From contig JARRNT010000047.1 of NCBI GenBank assembly GCA_037384645.1, forward strand, positions 1 through 16,657: a stretch of DNA of 16,657 nt. The letters are read 5' to 3'. Every line of letters begins with the position of its first letter. The first letter of the stretch is position 1. The notes under the pieces are model-generated. The model was not told where the DNA came from. It saw only the letters and a program-made list of their open reading frames with translations, and ran no database searches. Shown one piece after another: positions 1 through 7,590 of the stretch. The position numbers and the translations under genes are program-made. The stretch is from RI-92 sp037384645 (GTDB lineage Bacteria; Pseudomonadota; Gammaproteobacteria; UBA6429; Thiohalophilaceae).

Positions 1-349
1 TGACATCTGGATTGAAGCCAACTTCAAGGAAAATCAGATCACCCACATGCATGCCGGTGATACCGCACGTGTCGAAATCGACAGTTATCCCGGTAAAACA
101 TTTGTTGGCAAGCTGGTCAGTCTCAGCCCCGGCACCGGCACGCAGTTCTCCGTATTACCCCCGGAGAATGCCACGGGCAACTGGGTCAAGGTGGTCCAGC
201 GCCTGCCGGTTCGCATCGAACTGGTTCAGCAGGATGCCCGCTACCCGTTAAAAGCCGGACTGAGTGCCAGCGTTCGCGTCGACACCCGCTATCAACGCCA
301 GCTCTTCGGCAAGGCCAGGATTGTTAAGCGCAACGGCAATAACGCGTGA
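1..349 (+). CDS. emrA: EmrA/HlyD-type membrane fusion protein, C-terminal fragment
   Basis: The gene is cut by the left window edge; reading frame 2 is open from the first bases to the TGA at 347-349, giving about 115 residues. The fragment opens with DIWIEANFKENQ, the typical last beta-barrel segment of EmrA-like periplasmic adaptors. It continues with the V-(K/R)-I-E-L-V strand and the GLSASVRVDT end that this family shares. In the family, the protein bridges an inner-membrane MFS pump and an outer-membrane channel of the TolC type. The stop overlaps the GTG start of the downstream EmrB-like pump by 4 bases, so the two are almost surely translationally coupled. The N-terminal membrane anchor and hairpin lie outside the window. 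Family assignment is strong; the exported compound is unknown. Confidence 0.9.
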   Translation, partial: DIWIEANFKENQITHMHAGDTARVEIDSYPGKTFVGKLVSLSPGTGTQFSVLPPENATGNWVKVVQRLPVRIELVQQDARYPLKAGLSASVRVDTRYQRQLFGKARIVKRNGNNA

Positions 350-1881
350 GCGTAGCGGTTCATCCCAATTCGGCCACGCGCATTCCGCACCGGGGCCTGA
401 TCACCTTGTCAGTGATGCTGGCGTCGATTATGCAGGCACTCGACAACACGATTGCCAACGTCGCCCTGCCGCACATGCAGGGCTCCCTGTCAGCGACCCA
501 GGATCAAATGGCCTGGGTGCTGACCTCGTACATCATTGCCGTTGCCATCATGACCCCGCTGAGTGGCTGGCTGGCCGGGCAGATTGGCCGACGCCGGGTG
601 TTTTTATTTTCCATTGTCGGTTTTACCCTTGCCTCCGCCCTCTGTGGTGTCGCACAAACCCTGACCGAGATCGTGATTGCCCGCTTGTTTCAGGGCATTT
701 GCGGTGCCGCCCTGATCCCCATGTCGCAGGCCGTGCTGCTCGATATCAATCCCCCCGAAAAACATGCCCGCGCCATGGCCCTGTGGGTCATGGGCGTAGT
801 CATCGGCCCGATCCTGGGTCCGGTGCTGGGCGGCTGGCTGACGGAAAATTATAACTGGCGCTGGGTGTTCTACATCAATGTCCCCTTCGGCGTGTTGTCC
901 TTCCTCGGCGTCATGTGGTTCATGTCGGAAACCGAGATTCGCAAATCGCGTTTTGATTTCTTTGGCTTTATCTCCCTGAGTATCGCGATTGGCACTTTCC
1001 AGTTGATGCTGGATCGCGGCCAGCTCAGGGACTGGTTTAACTCGACTGAAATCTGGATCGAGGCCTGCGTCGCCGGCTTTGCCCTGTACCTGTTCATCGT
1101 GCACATGATGACCACCGACAAGTCGCCGTTTGTCAGCCCGGTCTTATTCAGGGATCGTAATTTTCTGACAGGCAATATTTTTATTTTCATTGTCGGCGTG
1201 GTCCTGTTCGCCACCCTGGCACTTCTACCGCCTATGCTGCAGGACCTGATGCATTACCCCGTGGTCCTCACCGGCCTGGTCACCGCACCAAGAGGAATTG
1301 GTACCATGGCAGCCATGTTCCTGGTCAGCCGACTGATGGGCAAAATCGATACCCGCCTGGTGATTGCCAGCGGTTTTTTGCTGACCGCCTATTCACTCTG
1401 GCAAATGACGCATTTTTATTTACAAATGGATGACTCGCTCGTCATCTGGTCCGGCTTCATCCAGGGCCTCGGCACGGGCTTTGTTTATGTTCCCCTGGCG
1501 ACGGTCACCTTTGCCACCCTGTCACCTAAATACCGCAACGAGGGGACTGCGATGTTCAGCCTGATCCGTAACCTGGGCAGCAGTATCGGTATCTCGGCAG
1601 TGGAGGCCATGCTGATTCGGGGTAGCCAGTTGATGCACTCGCGCCTGGCTGAACAGGTCACACCCTATCGCCACGGCCTGCACAGCCTGCCCTCGTCCCA
1701 GTTAAATACCACCAGTGGTCTGGCCCACATCAATGGCCTGGTCAGTACCCAGGCGCAAATGCTGTCATACAACAACGATTTCAAAATTATGTTGATACTG
1801 ACACTGTGCGCCGTGCCACTGACGGCCCTGCTGCGCACCACCCGCTCCAACGCGCCTGCCGAATCCGTGGTGATGGAATAA
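346..1881 (+). CDS. emrB: EmrB/QacA-type MFS drug exporter (DHA2, 14 TM)
   Basis: This 511-residue inner-membrane proton antiporter has the normal length for DHA2 family exporters with 14 membrane helices. Visible motifs are D33 in TM1 within LDNTIANVALP, motif A at residues 74-84 (GWLAGQIGRRR), the antiporter motif C at 150-163 (G..IGPILGPVLGG), and the NWRWVFYINVPFG signature at 170-182. The start is a GTG at 346 that overlaps the emrA stop (GTGA). The next in-frame starts would cut into TM1, so the overlap start is preferred. With EmrA it should form an inner-membrane and periplasmic export unit; no TolC-like gene is in view, so the channel is either upstream or supplied elsewhere. Substrates of the family include hydrophobic drugs and uncouplers, but the substrate cannot be read from sequence. 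No regulator gene is visible downstream. Confidence 0.93.
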   Translation: MSVAVHPNSATRIPHRGLITLSVMLASIMQALDNTIANVALPHMQGSLSATQDQMAWVLTSYIIAVAIMTPLSGWLAGQIGRRRVFLFSIVGFTLASALCGVAQTLTEIVIARLFQGICGAALIPMSQAVLLDINPPEKHARAMALWVMGVVIGPILGPVLGGWLTENYNWRWVFYINVPFGVLSFLGVMWFMSETEIRKSRFDFFGFISLSIAIGTFQLMLDRGQLRDWFNSTEIWIEACVAGFALYLFIVHMMTTDKSPFVSPVLFRDRNFLTGNIFIFIVGVVLFATLALLPPMLQDLMHYPVVLTGLVTAPRGIGTMAAMFLVSRLMGKIDTRLVIASGFLLTAYSLWQMTHFYLQMDDSLVIWSGFIQGLGTGFVYVPLATVTFATLSPKYRNEGTAMFSLIRNLGSSIGISAVEAMLIRGSQLMHSRLAEQVTPYRHGLHSLPSSQLNTTSGLAHINGLVSTQAQMLSYNNDFKIMLILTLCAVPLTALLRTTRSNAPAESVVME

Positions 1882-1965
1882 ATCCAACAGCCCGCATGAT
1901 ATTGCCTGCGCGAAATCCCGGACTGGGCTAAACTTAAAATAAAAGAAGTAACAGGGTTAACTAAC

Positions 1966-2403
1966 ATGTACCAGACGATTCTGCTTGCCTATGACGGCAC
2001 GACCTACAGTGAACACGTATTACAGCGTGGCGCCGAACTTGCCCGTCTTTGCCAGGCCAGGTTGCACCTGCTGAGCATCGTGGTCACCACCGGCAACATG
2101 GCCATTGCCGAAGCAGTCGGCGCCACCGATGTCTGGGGCATAGAACAAAAATCGCTGGAAAAGATCGTCGACGAAGCCCTTCAAAACTTACAGGCGCAGG
2201 GTTTGCAGGTCAGTGCCTGCGTCAGGAGCGGCGAACCGGACAGCGAGATCGTGCGTTATGCCCGGGAAATCCAGGCCGACCTGGTTATCCTCGGCCATAC
2301 CAGTAAAGGCATGCTGTCGCGCTGGCTGCAGGGCTCACTGTGTGCCAAGCTCCTCGACCAATTGCCCTGTAACCTGCTGGTGGTCGCCGGTGATGCCCCC
2401 TGA
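1966..2403 (+). CDS. universal stress protein, UspA family
   Basis: This single-domain 145-residue Usp protein opens with the usual first strand (YQTILLAYDGT) and ends in NLLVVAGD. The ATP-binding loop is GHTSKGMLSRWLQGS at 110-124. Compared with the G-x2-G-x9-G(S/T) pattern of ATP-binding Usps, the second glycine is replaced by serine (S113), while the final GS is kept, so nucleotide binding is plausible but not certain. The ATG at 1966 is the only start that preserves the first strand; the Shine-Dalgarno match is weak (AACAGGG lies more than ten bases upstream). It lies 84 bases after emrB on the same strand without a visible terminator between them, so readthrough is possible. It ends just before a strong hairpin terminator. 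Members act as cytoplasmic dimers during starvation or stress; a specific role is not evident. Confidence 0.9.
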   Translation: MYQTILLAYDGTTYSEHVLQRGAELARLCQARLHLLSIVVTTGNMAIAEAVGATDVWGIEQKSLEKIVDEALQNLQAQGLQVSACVRSGEPDSEIVRYAREIQADLVILGHTSKGMLSRWLQGSLCAKLLDQLPCNLLVVAGDAP

Positions 2404-2430
2404 TCAGCGGCATTGACCGGTGTGGGATAA

Positions 2431-2458
2431 AAAAAGGCCGGCATCTGCCGGCCTTTTT
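2431..2458. terminator. bidirectional Rho-independent terminator
   Basis: A GC-rich hairpin, GGCCGGC-ATCT-GCCGGCC, is flanked by five A on the left and five T on the right, so the pairing extends to 13 base pairs. The A/T flanks give a U-tract in both directions. It sits 27 bases after the usp stop and 15 bases beyond the end of the convergent PEBP gene, so it can terminate both. Confidence 0.93.
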
Positions 2459-2473
2459 GTTGAACGGTGCAAT

Positions 2474-3028
2474 TTATTTGTGGCGCCCGTAGCGTGCAAC
2501 GAACCTGGCCTCGCCCAGCATGTTGGCGTGGATCATGAAACCCACCAGCGCCGCTGAGGCATTTTTCGGGACCTTTAATTTCGCCGTCTTCAGTGCGTAC
2601 AGGGTAAACACATAGTGATGTGGCTTATCACCCTTGGGCGGACATGGCCCCCCATAGGCGTGTATGCCAAAATCCGTGCGCATTTGTTCTGAACCGGCGG
2701 GCATACCGCTGCCGCCGGCCTTACCCGCATTCTCGGCCAGGCTATGCACATTTGCCGGGATGTTAATCACGATCCAATGCCACCAGCCGGAGCCAGTCGG
2801 GGCATCCGGATCATACACGGTCAGGGCAAAACTCCTGGTGCCCTTGGGTGCTCCCTTCCATTTCAGTGCAGGGGAAATATTATCGCCAGTGCAACCAAAA
2901 CCGTTATAGGTATAACGCTTGGCAATCATATGATGGGATTTGATATCCGGGCTGGACAGTTTAAATCCGGATGCATACGTGGTGCTCGACAGACTAGCCA
3001 CCAGCATGGCAAAAATAAATTTACCCAT
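2474..3028 (-). CDS. secreted YbhB/YbcL-family (PEBP) protein
   Basis: A phosphatidylethanolamine-binding/Raf-kinase-inhibitor-like protein of 184 residues. A signal peptide (MGKFIFAMLVASLSSTTYASG, cut expected near residue 20) indicates periplasmic export, as in E. coli YbcL rather than cytosolic YbhB. PEBP signatures are DPDAP at 73-77 followed by HWIV at 84-87, and the GGPCPPKG loop at 126-133 leading into HHYVFTLYAL. C46 and C129 could form a disulfide in the periplasm. The start at 3028 was chosen over the longer frame starting at 3097 because it has an excellent Shine-Dalgarno (AAGGAG, six bases from ATG) and begins the signal peptide; a promoter match lies inside the would-be extension. 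The ligand and role of bacterial members are poorly defined. It is monocistronic and convergent with usp. Confidence 0.92.
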   Translation of the reverse strand: MGKFIFAMLVASLSSTTYASGFKLSSPDIKSHHMIAKRYTYNGFGCTGDNISPALKWKGAPKGTRSFALTVYDPDAPTGSGWWHWIVINIPANVHSLAENAGKAGGSGMPAGSEQMRTDFGIHAYGGPCPPKGDKPHHYVFTLYALKTAKLKVPKNASAALVGFMIHANMLGEARFVARYGRHK

Positions 3029-3069
3029 GATGTTCTCCTTGTTGATTATTCTATTGCCCTGAATGCCGG

Positions 3070-3097
3070 ATTGTAGCATTGTTAGCCTGCCCGGCAA
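3070..3097 (-). promoter_or_regulatory. putative sigma70-type promoter for the PEBP gene
   Basis: On the minus strand, TTGCCG (3097-3092) and TACAAT (3075-3070) are separated by 16 bases. They match the -35 consensus at 4 of 6 positions and the -10 at 5 of 6. The predicted start near 3063 would give a 5' leader of about 35 bases that includes the strong ribosome binding site. Predicted from sequence only. Confidence 0.5.
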
Positions 3098-3286
3098 GCT
3101 GAGCCATGCATAAAACAGACTTCCTGATGTTCATCAGCTTAACCGGCTGCCCGCACCATTCCCGTTATCCTTCACTGTCCATGCCGGAAAGTGATCGAGC
3201 AGCGCCACACTCGCGATACATCAGCTGACACAAACAACTTCAGCCGGCGTTGGATACAATCCGGCCGATATATGCGGTAGCGTACT

Positions 3287-5131
3287 TCAGTTCAGTGATT
3301 TCCCGTCTGCTGCGCTATCATCGGTGTTGGCCGCTGAAGAAGACCGCCTGACAAGATGAGAAGGCAAATTGCTCACCCGCACAATATCCCACCAGCTGAG
3401 CACACCCAGGATATTCTCCTGCGGATCGAGCTGGCCATCTGCCGAGACAATCGACAGGTCTGTATCAGCATTGCGCATTTTACCGACGACGTCGAATAAC
3501 ATTTCATGGCCGGCCACGACCACAAAATTATCGCGAATATATTTATCAATTTTATTCGCATTGTGGCCAAGCAGGTGCTCCCTGGCTACCACTTCCGCTT
3601 CTACGATGCCTTCCACCTGCTCCGAACTAATGATGAGAAAACTCGGCGGGACGCGACTCTGGTAATGCCCGATTTGCAGGTGACCGGATGTCGCTTGCCG
3701 CTTCACCCGCAACAGCGGTGCACTCAGTGCATCTGCCGCCGTGCGCAGCAGGTAGATCGGAGTTTGCAATGTATCCGGCAGGAATAAGCCACGCCTGCTG
3801 AGTTTCATCGTATAGATACTGTCGCGCAGAAATATTCGGCGTACCCCATAGGCAACCGATACCACGGCCATCAACGGCACAACCACATAGTAATCACGGG
3901 TCATTTCAAAAATCATGACAATGGCAGTAATTACCGCACCGGTTGCACCGGCCACCATCGCGGCCATGCCGATGATGGCGGTATTGACCGGAGCGAGTGA
4001 CAGGCCTGGCACAACGCGGGTGGCGAGCAGGGCATAAGCGGCACCCAATACCGCGCCCATAAACAAAGACGGTGAAAAGATACCGCCCGAGCCCCCCGAA
4101 CCCAACGACAGGGAGGTGGCCAGAAGTTTGGCCACGAACAGGATGATCAATAGCAATGGAACCATCAGGGAATGATTCAGCACATCCTGGATCGTGGCGT
4201 AGCCGACACCCTGGATATAATAATGGCCGGTGTAGTGTAAAAATGCATACATCAGCACCCCGACCATGGCCATGCCCAGGACGTGTCGGACATAATAACC
4301 GCCAGGGATTCGATCAAACACATCCTCGAACAGGTAAATCGAACGAATATAGACGACTGACACCAGTCCCAGCAGGATGCCCAGCACCAGGTAAGCACCG
4401 AATACTGACACTGAGACCAGGTGCGCCGGAGTCAGGGTAAGCTCAGGAATATTAAAGGATGGGTGCACCCCGAAAAACATCTGACCGATGAATGTGCCAC
4501 CCACCGTCGAGATCGCTACAGGAATCATGGTTCGTGCGCTGATCTCTGGCAAAATCAGCTCCGTAGCAAATAACAAACCGCCGATAGGTGTATTAAAGGT
4601 GGCGGCAATCCCGCCGCCGGCACCACCGGCAATCAGGGTGATACGTTGCCATTCTGACAATCTCAACCACTGACCCAGGGTGGCACCAAATGCGGCACCG
4701 ATCTGAATAATGGGTCCTTCCCGACCTATGGCCGCGCCGGATCCGATAGAAATCGATGAAGCCAGGGATTTAATTACGGCGACCACCGGCCGAATCACAC
4801 CCTTATGATAATGCACCGCCTCGATGACCTCGGGCATACCGTGTCCCTTGGCCTCTGGTGCAAATGTCTTCACCATGAAGGCAACCACGATTGCGCCCAG
4901 CACCGGTACCAGTATCACCCAGATACCCCATGGGCTGGCCACGGTATGCAGGCTGGTGTCGTAACTGAATGACCATTTGCCAAAGAACATCAAATTATGA
5001 AATAAGGCAATCAGGCCACGAAACACAACCGCACCAAAACCAGACACCAGGCCTACCAGTACCGCCAGGATCGCAAGACGCACTTGTGAATCACCGTTTA
5101 GAACTGATACTGGCTTTGGGGCTGTATCCAT
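3287..5131 (-). CDS. CLC-family chloride channel/transporter with C-terminal CBS-like region
   Basis: This 614-residue membrane protein has the CLC anion signatures in order: GHGMP at 96-100 (the GSGIP position, with His for Ser), GREGP at 136-140 with gating glutamate E138, GSGGSGGIFSP at 344-354, and Y440 in the SIYTMKL segment, where the anion-coordinating tyrosine lies. Aligned by eye with E. coli ClcA, E202 corresponds to E191. The internal proton glutamate E203 becomes L192 (LLFATELI), a change that favours a channel-like or weakly coupled mechanism without proving it. Residues about 455-595 form a cytoplasmic region that looks like a diverged CBS pair and probably regulates gating. No Shine-Dalgarno precedes ATG 5131, but a -10-like hexamer lies just upstream, so a leaderless message is possible. 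It reads in the same direction as the upstream SQR gene, separated by a dyad. Confidence 0.93.
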   Translation of the reverse strand: MDTAPKPVSVLNGDSQVRLAILAVLVGLVSGFGAVVFRGLIALFHNLMFFGKWSFSYDTSLHTVASPWGIWVILVPVLGAIVVAFMVKTFAPEAKGHGMPEVIEAVHYHKGVIRPVVAVIKSLASSISIGSGAAIGREGPIIQIGAAFGATLGQWLRLSEWQRITLIAGGAGGGIAATFNTPIGGLLFATELILPEISARTMIPVAISTVGGTFIGQMFFGVHPSFNIPELTLTPAHLVSVSVFGAYLVLGILLGLVSVVYIRSIYLFEDVFDRIPGGYYVRHVLGMAMVGVLMYAFLHYTGHYYIQGVGYATIQDVLNHSLMVPLLLIILFVAKLLATSLSLGSGGSGGIFSPSLFMGAVLGAAYALLATRVVPGLSLAPVNTAIIGMAAMVAGATGAVITAIVMIFEMTRDYYVVVPLMAVVSVAYGVRRIFLRDSIYTMKLSRRGLFLPDTLQTPIYLLRTAADALSAPLLRVKRQATSGHLQIGHYQSRVPPSFLIISSEQVEGIVEAEVVAREHLLGHNANKIDKYIRDNFVVVAGHEMLFDVVGKMRNADTDLSIVSADGQLDPQENILGVLSWWDIVRVSNLPSHLVRRSSSAANTDDSAADGKSLN

Positions 5132-5138
5132 ATATAAA

Positions 5139-5169
5139 AGTATAAACAGGTTTGTACATTACATGGCAA
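5139..5169 (-). promoter_or_regulatory. putative promoter of the CLC gene
   Basis: Reading the minus strand, TTGCCA (5169-5164, 5 of 6 to the -35 consensus) is followed after 19 bases by TATACT (5144-5139, 5 of 6 to the -10). The spacing is longer than ideal. A start point about seven bases on would be at 5132, next to the ATG at 5131. The -35 lies inside an arm of the dyad at 5160-5193. Confidence 0.4.
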
Positions 5170-5193
5170 GTCTATATACACACTTGCCATGTA
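5160..5193. repeat. perfect 12-bp inverted repeat, operator-like
   Basis: TACATGGCAAGT (5160-5171) and ACTTGCCATGTA (5182-5193) are perfect reverse complements around a 10-base spacer, CTATATACAC. Half-site centres are 22 bases apart, about two helical turns, as in many dimer or tetramer operators. No T-run follows on either strand, which argues against a simple terminator. It lies between the SQR stop and the CLC start and overlaps the best -35 match for clc. The binding protein is unknown. Confidence 0.8.
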
Positions 5194-5279
5194 GTGTGGT
5201 GTGAGCAGGCTACCGGATAGCGCCACCATGGCCACGCAGCTGCTATCTGCTCTTGCCTCAACAAGCATGATCACCAGCA

Positions 5280-6578
5280 TCAGCCGAATACCCGCTCCGT
5301 CATCATTTCGGCAAAATCTATGCCCCAGTTGGGCACCTTACCACTACGATTGAAGAACATCGTTTTGTATTGCATCTTGAGCATGAACGGAACACGCCCC
5401 ATCTTGAGTACGGCATCGTCACCGCCATACCAGGTATTCGAGCGTATATAAAAGGCCTGGTTGGCGCCCATGTCACCGATGCACAAAACCACCGGCTGCA
5501 GGGGTTCATCCGCCTGTTCCTCACTCATACGGCTCATGTCATTCGCAATCTGGCGCCCGATAATTTCACACTGCTGGTGTCCTATCGCACCCAGCTTGGG
5601 CACAGTTACCGCAGCAGCGTCGCCGGCAGCAAAGATATGCGGATAATCCGGATTACGCATTAACAGATTGGTCCTGATAAATCCCATGTTGTCGCTGATG
5701 GGTAAATCGCGTAGAAAATCGTGCGCGACCCAGTCCGGGAAGATAATTTTGATTTCAGCCTCAAGTGAATCACCATTGGCAAACTCGATACCATCTTGCG
5801 TCAACCGGGTAATATCCTGCGTCTCGTTCTTGTAACCAAAGCCCATACCTCCAGCTATCTCCAGCAACTGGTTCACTACCGTCTCGCCGGCATCCTCAGC
5901 GATGATCCTGGCCGGTGTAAATACGGTAATGTTCTGCGGACCGCCCATCTTATGCTGTTGCAGCCAGGTTGCGGCAGCCAGCATGGTTTCGACCGGTGGT
6001 CCCTCACAGGCGGCTTCGGCAACAGGGATACTGCCACCAGGATATGGCGCCAGACCTTCGGCCCCGTCACCCTGGTGAAACCGTGCTGAACCAATGGCGA
6101 TCGGCCCACCCTGGTAGGCTTCGTGCAAGTAACGGCGTAACTTGTTGCCGTAATAGGTGTCGGACAAGGTATCGCCGTATTGCGCGAATCCCTCTATATG
6201 GTCATAGGCCAGGCGAGCGCCCAGCGCAATCACAAGGTAATCAAATGAAATGGTATCTGCTGCAGCTCCCGGGCGTTCCGACGGCACGTATTCCACGGTG
6301 CGAGCTTCCACGTCAATTGCCCTGACCTCCGCCGGCAGAAAGCGTATACCATCTCTTTCCAGCGGTTTGACAATATCCATATACATACTCAGCGCCGGAT
6401 CGTGACCCGCAAATACCTCGGCGGGAATATTCGGTACAAACAACAGATTGGGTTTTCGATCAATGACAGTGATATCCAGGCTGTCACCCGCATATTCGCG
6501 GATCTTCTGGGCACTGCCCAGCCCTGCAAAATTACCGCCCAGTACCACAACGTGGGGTTTTGAATTGGTTGTATACAT
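5280..6578 (-). CDS. sulfide:quinone oxidoreductase-like FAD protein
   Basis: This 432-residue flavoprotein has an N-terminal Rossmann FAD site (VVVLGGNFAGLGSAQKI, residues 10-26), the LVIALGARL strand at 115-123 and the second FAD motif HIFAAGDAAAV at 314-324. SQRs use two redox cysteines around the flavin: C191 in EAACEGPP matches the ASCFGP cysteine, and C366 in VVLCIGDMG matches the C-terminal one. A further cysteine, C337, is present; the third N-terminal cysteine of type I enzymes is absent. The C-terminal helices (VPFMLKMQYKTMFF) resemble the membrane-contacting part of the family. By family it would oxidise sulfide or a related sulfur species and reduce quinone at the inner membrane. 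The start is fixed by AGGAGGT seven bases upstream. It follows nuoI by 130 bases on the same strand. A non-SQR relative, such as an NADH dehydrogenase-like flavoprotein, is the main alternative. Confidence 0.8.
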   Translation of the reverse strand: MYTTNSKPHVVVLGGNFAGLGSAQKIREYAGDSLDITVIDRKPNLLFVPNIPAEVFAGHDPALSMYMDIVKPLERDGIRFLPAEVRAIDVEARTVEYVPSERPGAAADTISFDYLVIALGARLAYDHIEGFAQYGDTLSDTYYGNKLRRYLHEAYQGGPIAIGSARFHQGDGAEGLAPYPGGSIPVAEAACEGPPVETMLAAATWLQQHKMGGPQNITVFTPARIIAEDAGETVVNQLLEIAGGMGFGYKNETQDITRLTQDGIEFANGDSLEAEIKIIFPDWVAHDFLRDLPISDNMGFIRTNLLMRNPDYPHIFAAGDAAAVTVPKLGAIGHQQCEIIGRQIANDMSRMSEEQADEPLQPVVLCIGDMGANQAFYIRSNTWYGGDDAVLKMGRVPFMLKMQYKTMFFNRSGKVPNWGIDFAEMMTERVFG

Positions 6579-6708
6579 GGTCTACCTCCTGTTCTTGAGC
6601 GATGCACCTCCCCTGGATTTGTTTTACTGTTTATGTCTGGCAATAAAGTAATCTGTAGCAGTTCCTGGTAATAAAACACATCCAGCAGCATTCTCGTCCT
6701 TATCTCGC

Positions 6709-7200
6709 CTAGCGATAACGGGCATCCTGCATGCGATCGGCGGCGATACGTGCCTCGTTCTCGTCACCAACTCTTAATAATTCCTCTTTATGAATAATCT
6801 CCTGACCACGCTGGTCAAAACAGAATTCGTGAATCCTGGTCATGACGATAGCATCTACCGGACAGGATTCCTCACAAAATCCACAATAAACACACTTAAA
6901 CAAATCGATATCATAACGGGTAGTCCTCCGAGTACCATCAGATCGCAGCGTCGACTCGATGGTGATGCACAGGGCCGGACAAACGGCCTCACACAATTTA
7001 CAGGCGATGCAACGTTCCTCGCCATTGGGATAGCGGCGTAGTGCGTGAAGCCCCCGGAAGCGGGGAGATTGTGGAGTATGTTCCTGCGGGTAATGCAGGG
7101 TAAATTTGCGCTGAAAGAGACGCCGCCCTGTCACCAACAGGCCTTTTTGCAATTCCAGCAGGAACAGACTTTTGACATAGCGTAAAGCGGCACTCGCCAT
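6709..7200 (-). CDS. nuoI: stand-alone NuoI-type 2x[4Fe-4S] ferredoxin subunit
   Basis: This 163-residue protein is full length for NuoI of proteobacterial complex I and carries the family signatures RFRGLHALRRYPNGEERC and RRTTRYDIDLFKCVYCGFCE. Two [4Fe-4S] motifs are intact: C64-x2-C67-x2-C70-x3-C74 and C103-x2-C106-x2-C109-x3-C113. An amphipathic N-terminus (residues about 7-35) would seat on the membrane arm. C78 in CPALCI occupies a position that is usually alanine, and C127 is another extra cysteine. No other nuo gene flanks it; its neighbours are a DUF1540 protein upstream and the SQR-like flavoprotein downstream, all co-directional. AGGTGAG precedes the ATG. It may be a second NuoI copy recruited for electron transfer, or the only copy, displaced from its operon. 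Confidence 0.92.
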   Translation of the reverse strand: MASAALRYVKSLFLLELQKGLLVTGRRLFQRKFTLHYPQEHTPQSPRFRGLHALRRYPNGEERCIACKLCEAVCPALCITIESTLRSDGTRRTTRYDIDLFKCVYCGFCEESCPVDAIVMTRIHEFCFDQRGQEIIHKEELLRVGDENEARIAADRMQDARYR

Positions 7201-7293
7201 GACTACTCACCTGCCAGTACCGGTCCGAGCTGCTGCGCTGTCGAAAACTGTGTCATTAATCATTCCTTGTTGTTTACCTCCTGTGCTGCCATG

Positions 7294-7590
7294 TTATGCC
7301 AACATATAATTGAGACAACACACACCCGATTTGTTGCGCCCAACACGAATTTCTTCTGCGAAACATTCAAATTCGCGGTTAAAGCGGCAGGTGATGACCT
7401 TGCATGCCCCTACGCCGGTATATTCATGGAAATCATGTGTGTGCGTACTATTGGCAAAAAATGTATCACAACCAGGATGGACACCATCACCAATAGTGAT
7501 AGCCCTGGCATTGCAGGTGTTTTCCAGGTTGTAAGCACAATCACTAATTGAGCATTGTGTAACAACCGGCATCTTCATGAACATTTCCAT
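7294..7590 (-). CDS. cysteine-rich protein with two DUF1540 repeats
   Basis: This 98-residue protein is built from two copies of the DUF1540 pattern. The first runs C13-x4-C18-A-Y-N...C26-x-A-x2-I-x-I-G...C41, and the second C63-x4-C68-x-F-N...C76-x-A-E-E-I-x-V-G...C91/C92. The regular four-cysteine spacing suggests a metal-binding fold, perhaps zinc or iron, but no function is established for the family. The start at 7590 has a strong Shine-Dalgarno (GGAGGTG, five bases upstream). There is no signal peptide, so it should be cytoplasmic. It is the first gene of a minus-strand set with nuoI (93-base gap) and the SQR-like gene, which suggests a redox or metal-related accessory role; that is inference from position only. 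Confidence 0.85.
   Translation of the reverse strand: MEMFMKMPVVTQCSISDCAYNLENTCNARAITIGDGVHPGCDTFFANSTHTHDFHEYTGVGACKVITCRFNREFECFAEEIRVGRNKSGVCCLNYMLA

Noticed and set aside
3029..3097. N-terminal extension of the PEBP gene (start at 3097)
   Set aside because: The extension covers the promoter match and precedes an ideal ribosome binding site and signal peptide at 3028.
3243..3265. GCCGG...CCGGC hairpin downstream of the CLC stop
   Set aside because: A five-base stem with a 13-base loop and no T-run is too weak to call a terminator.
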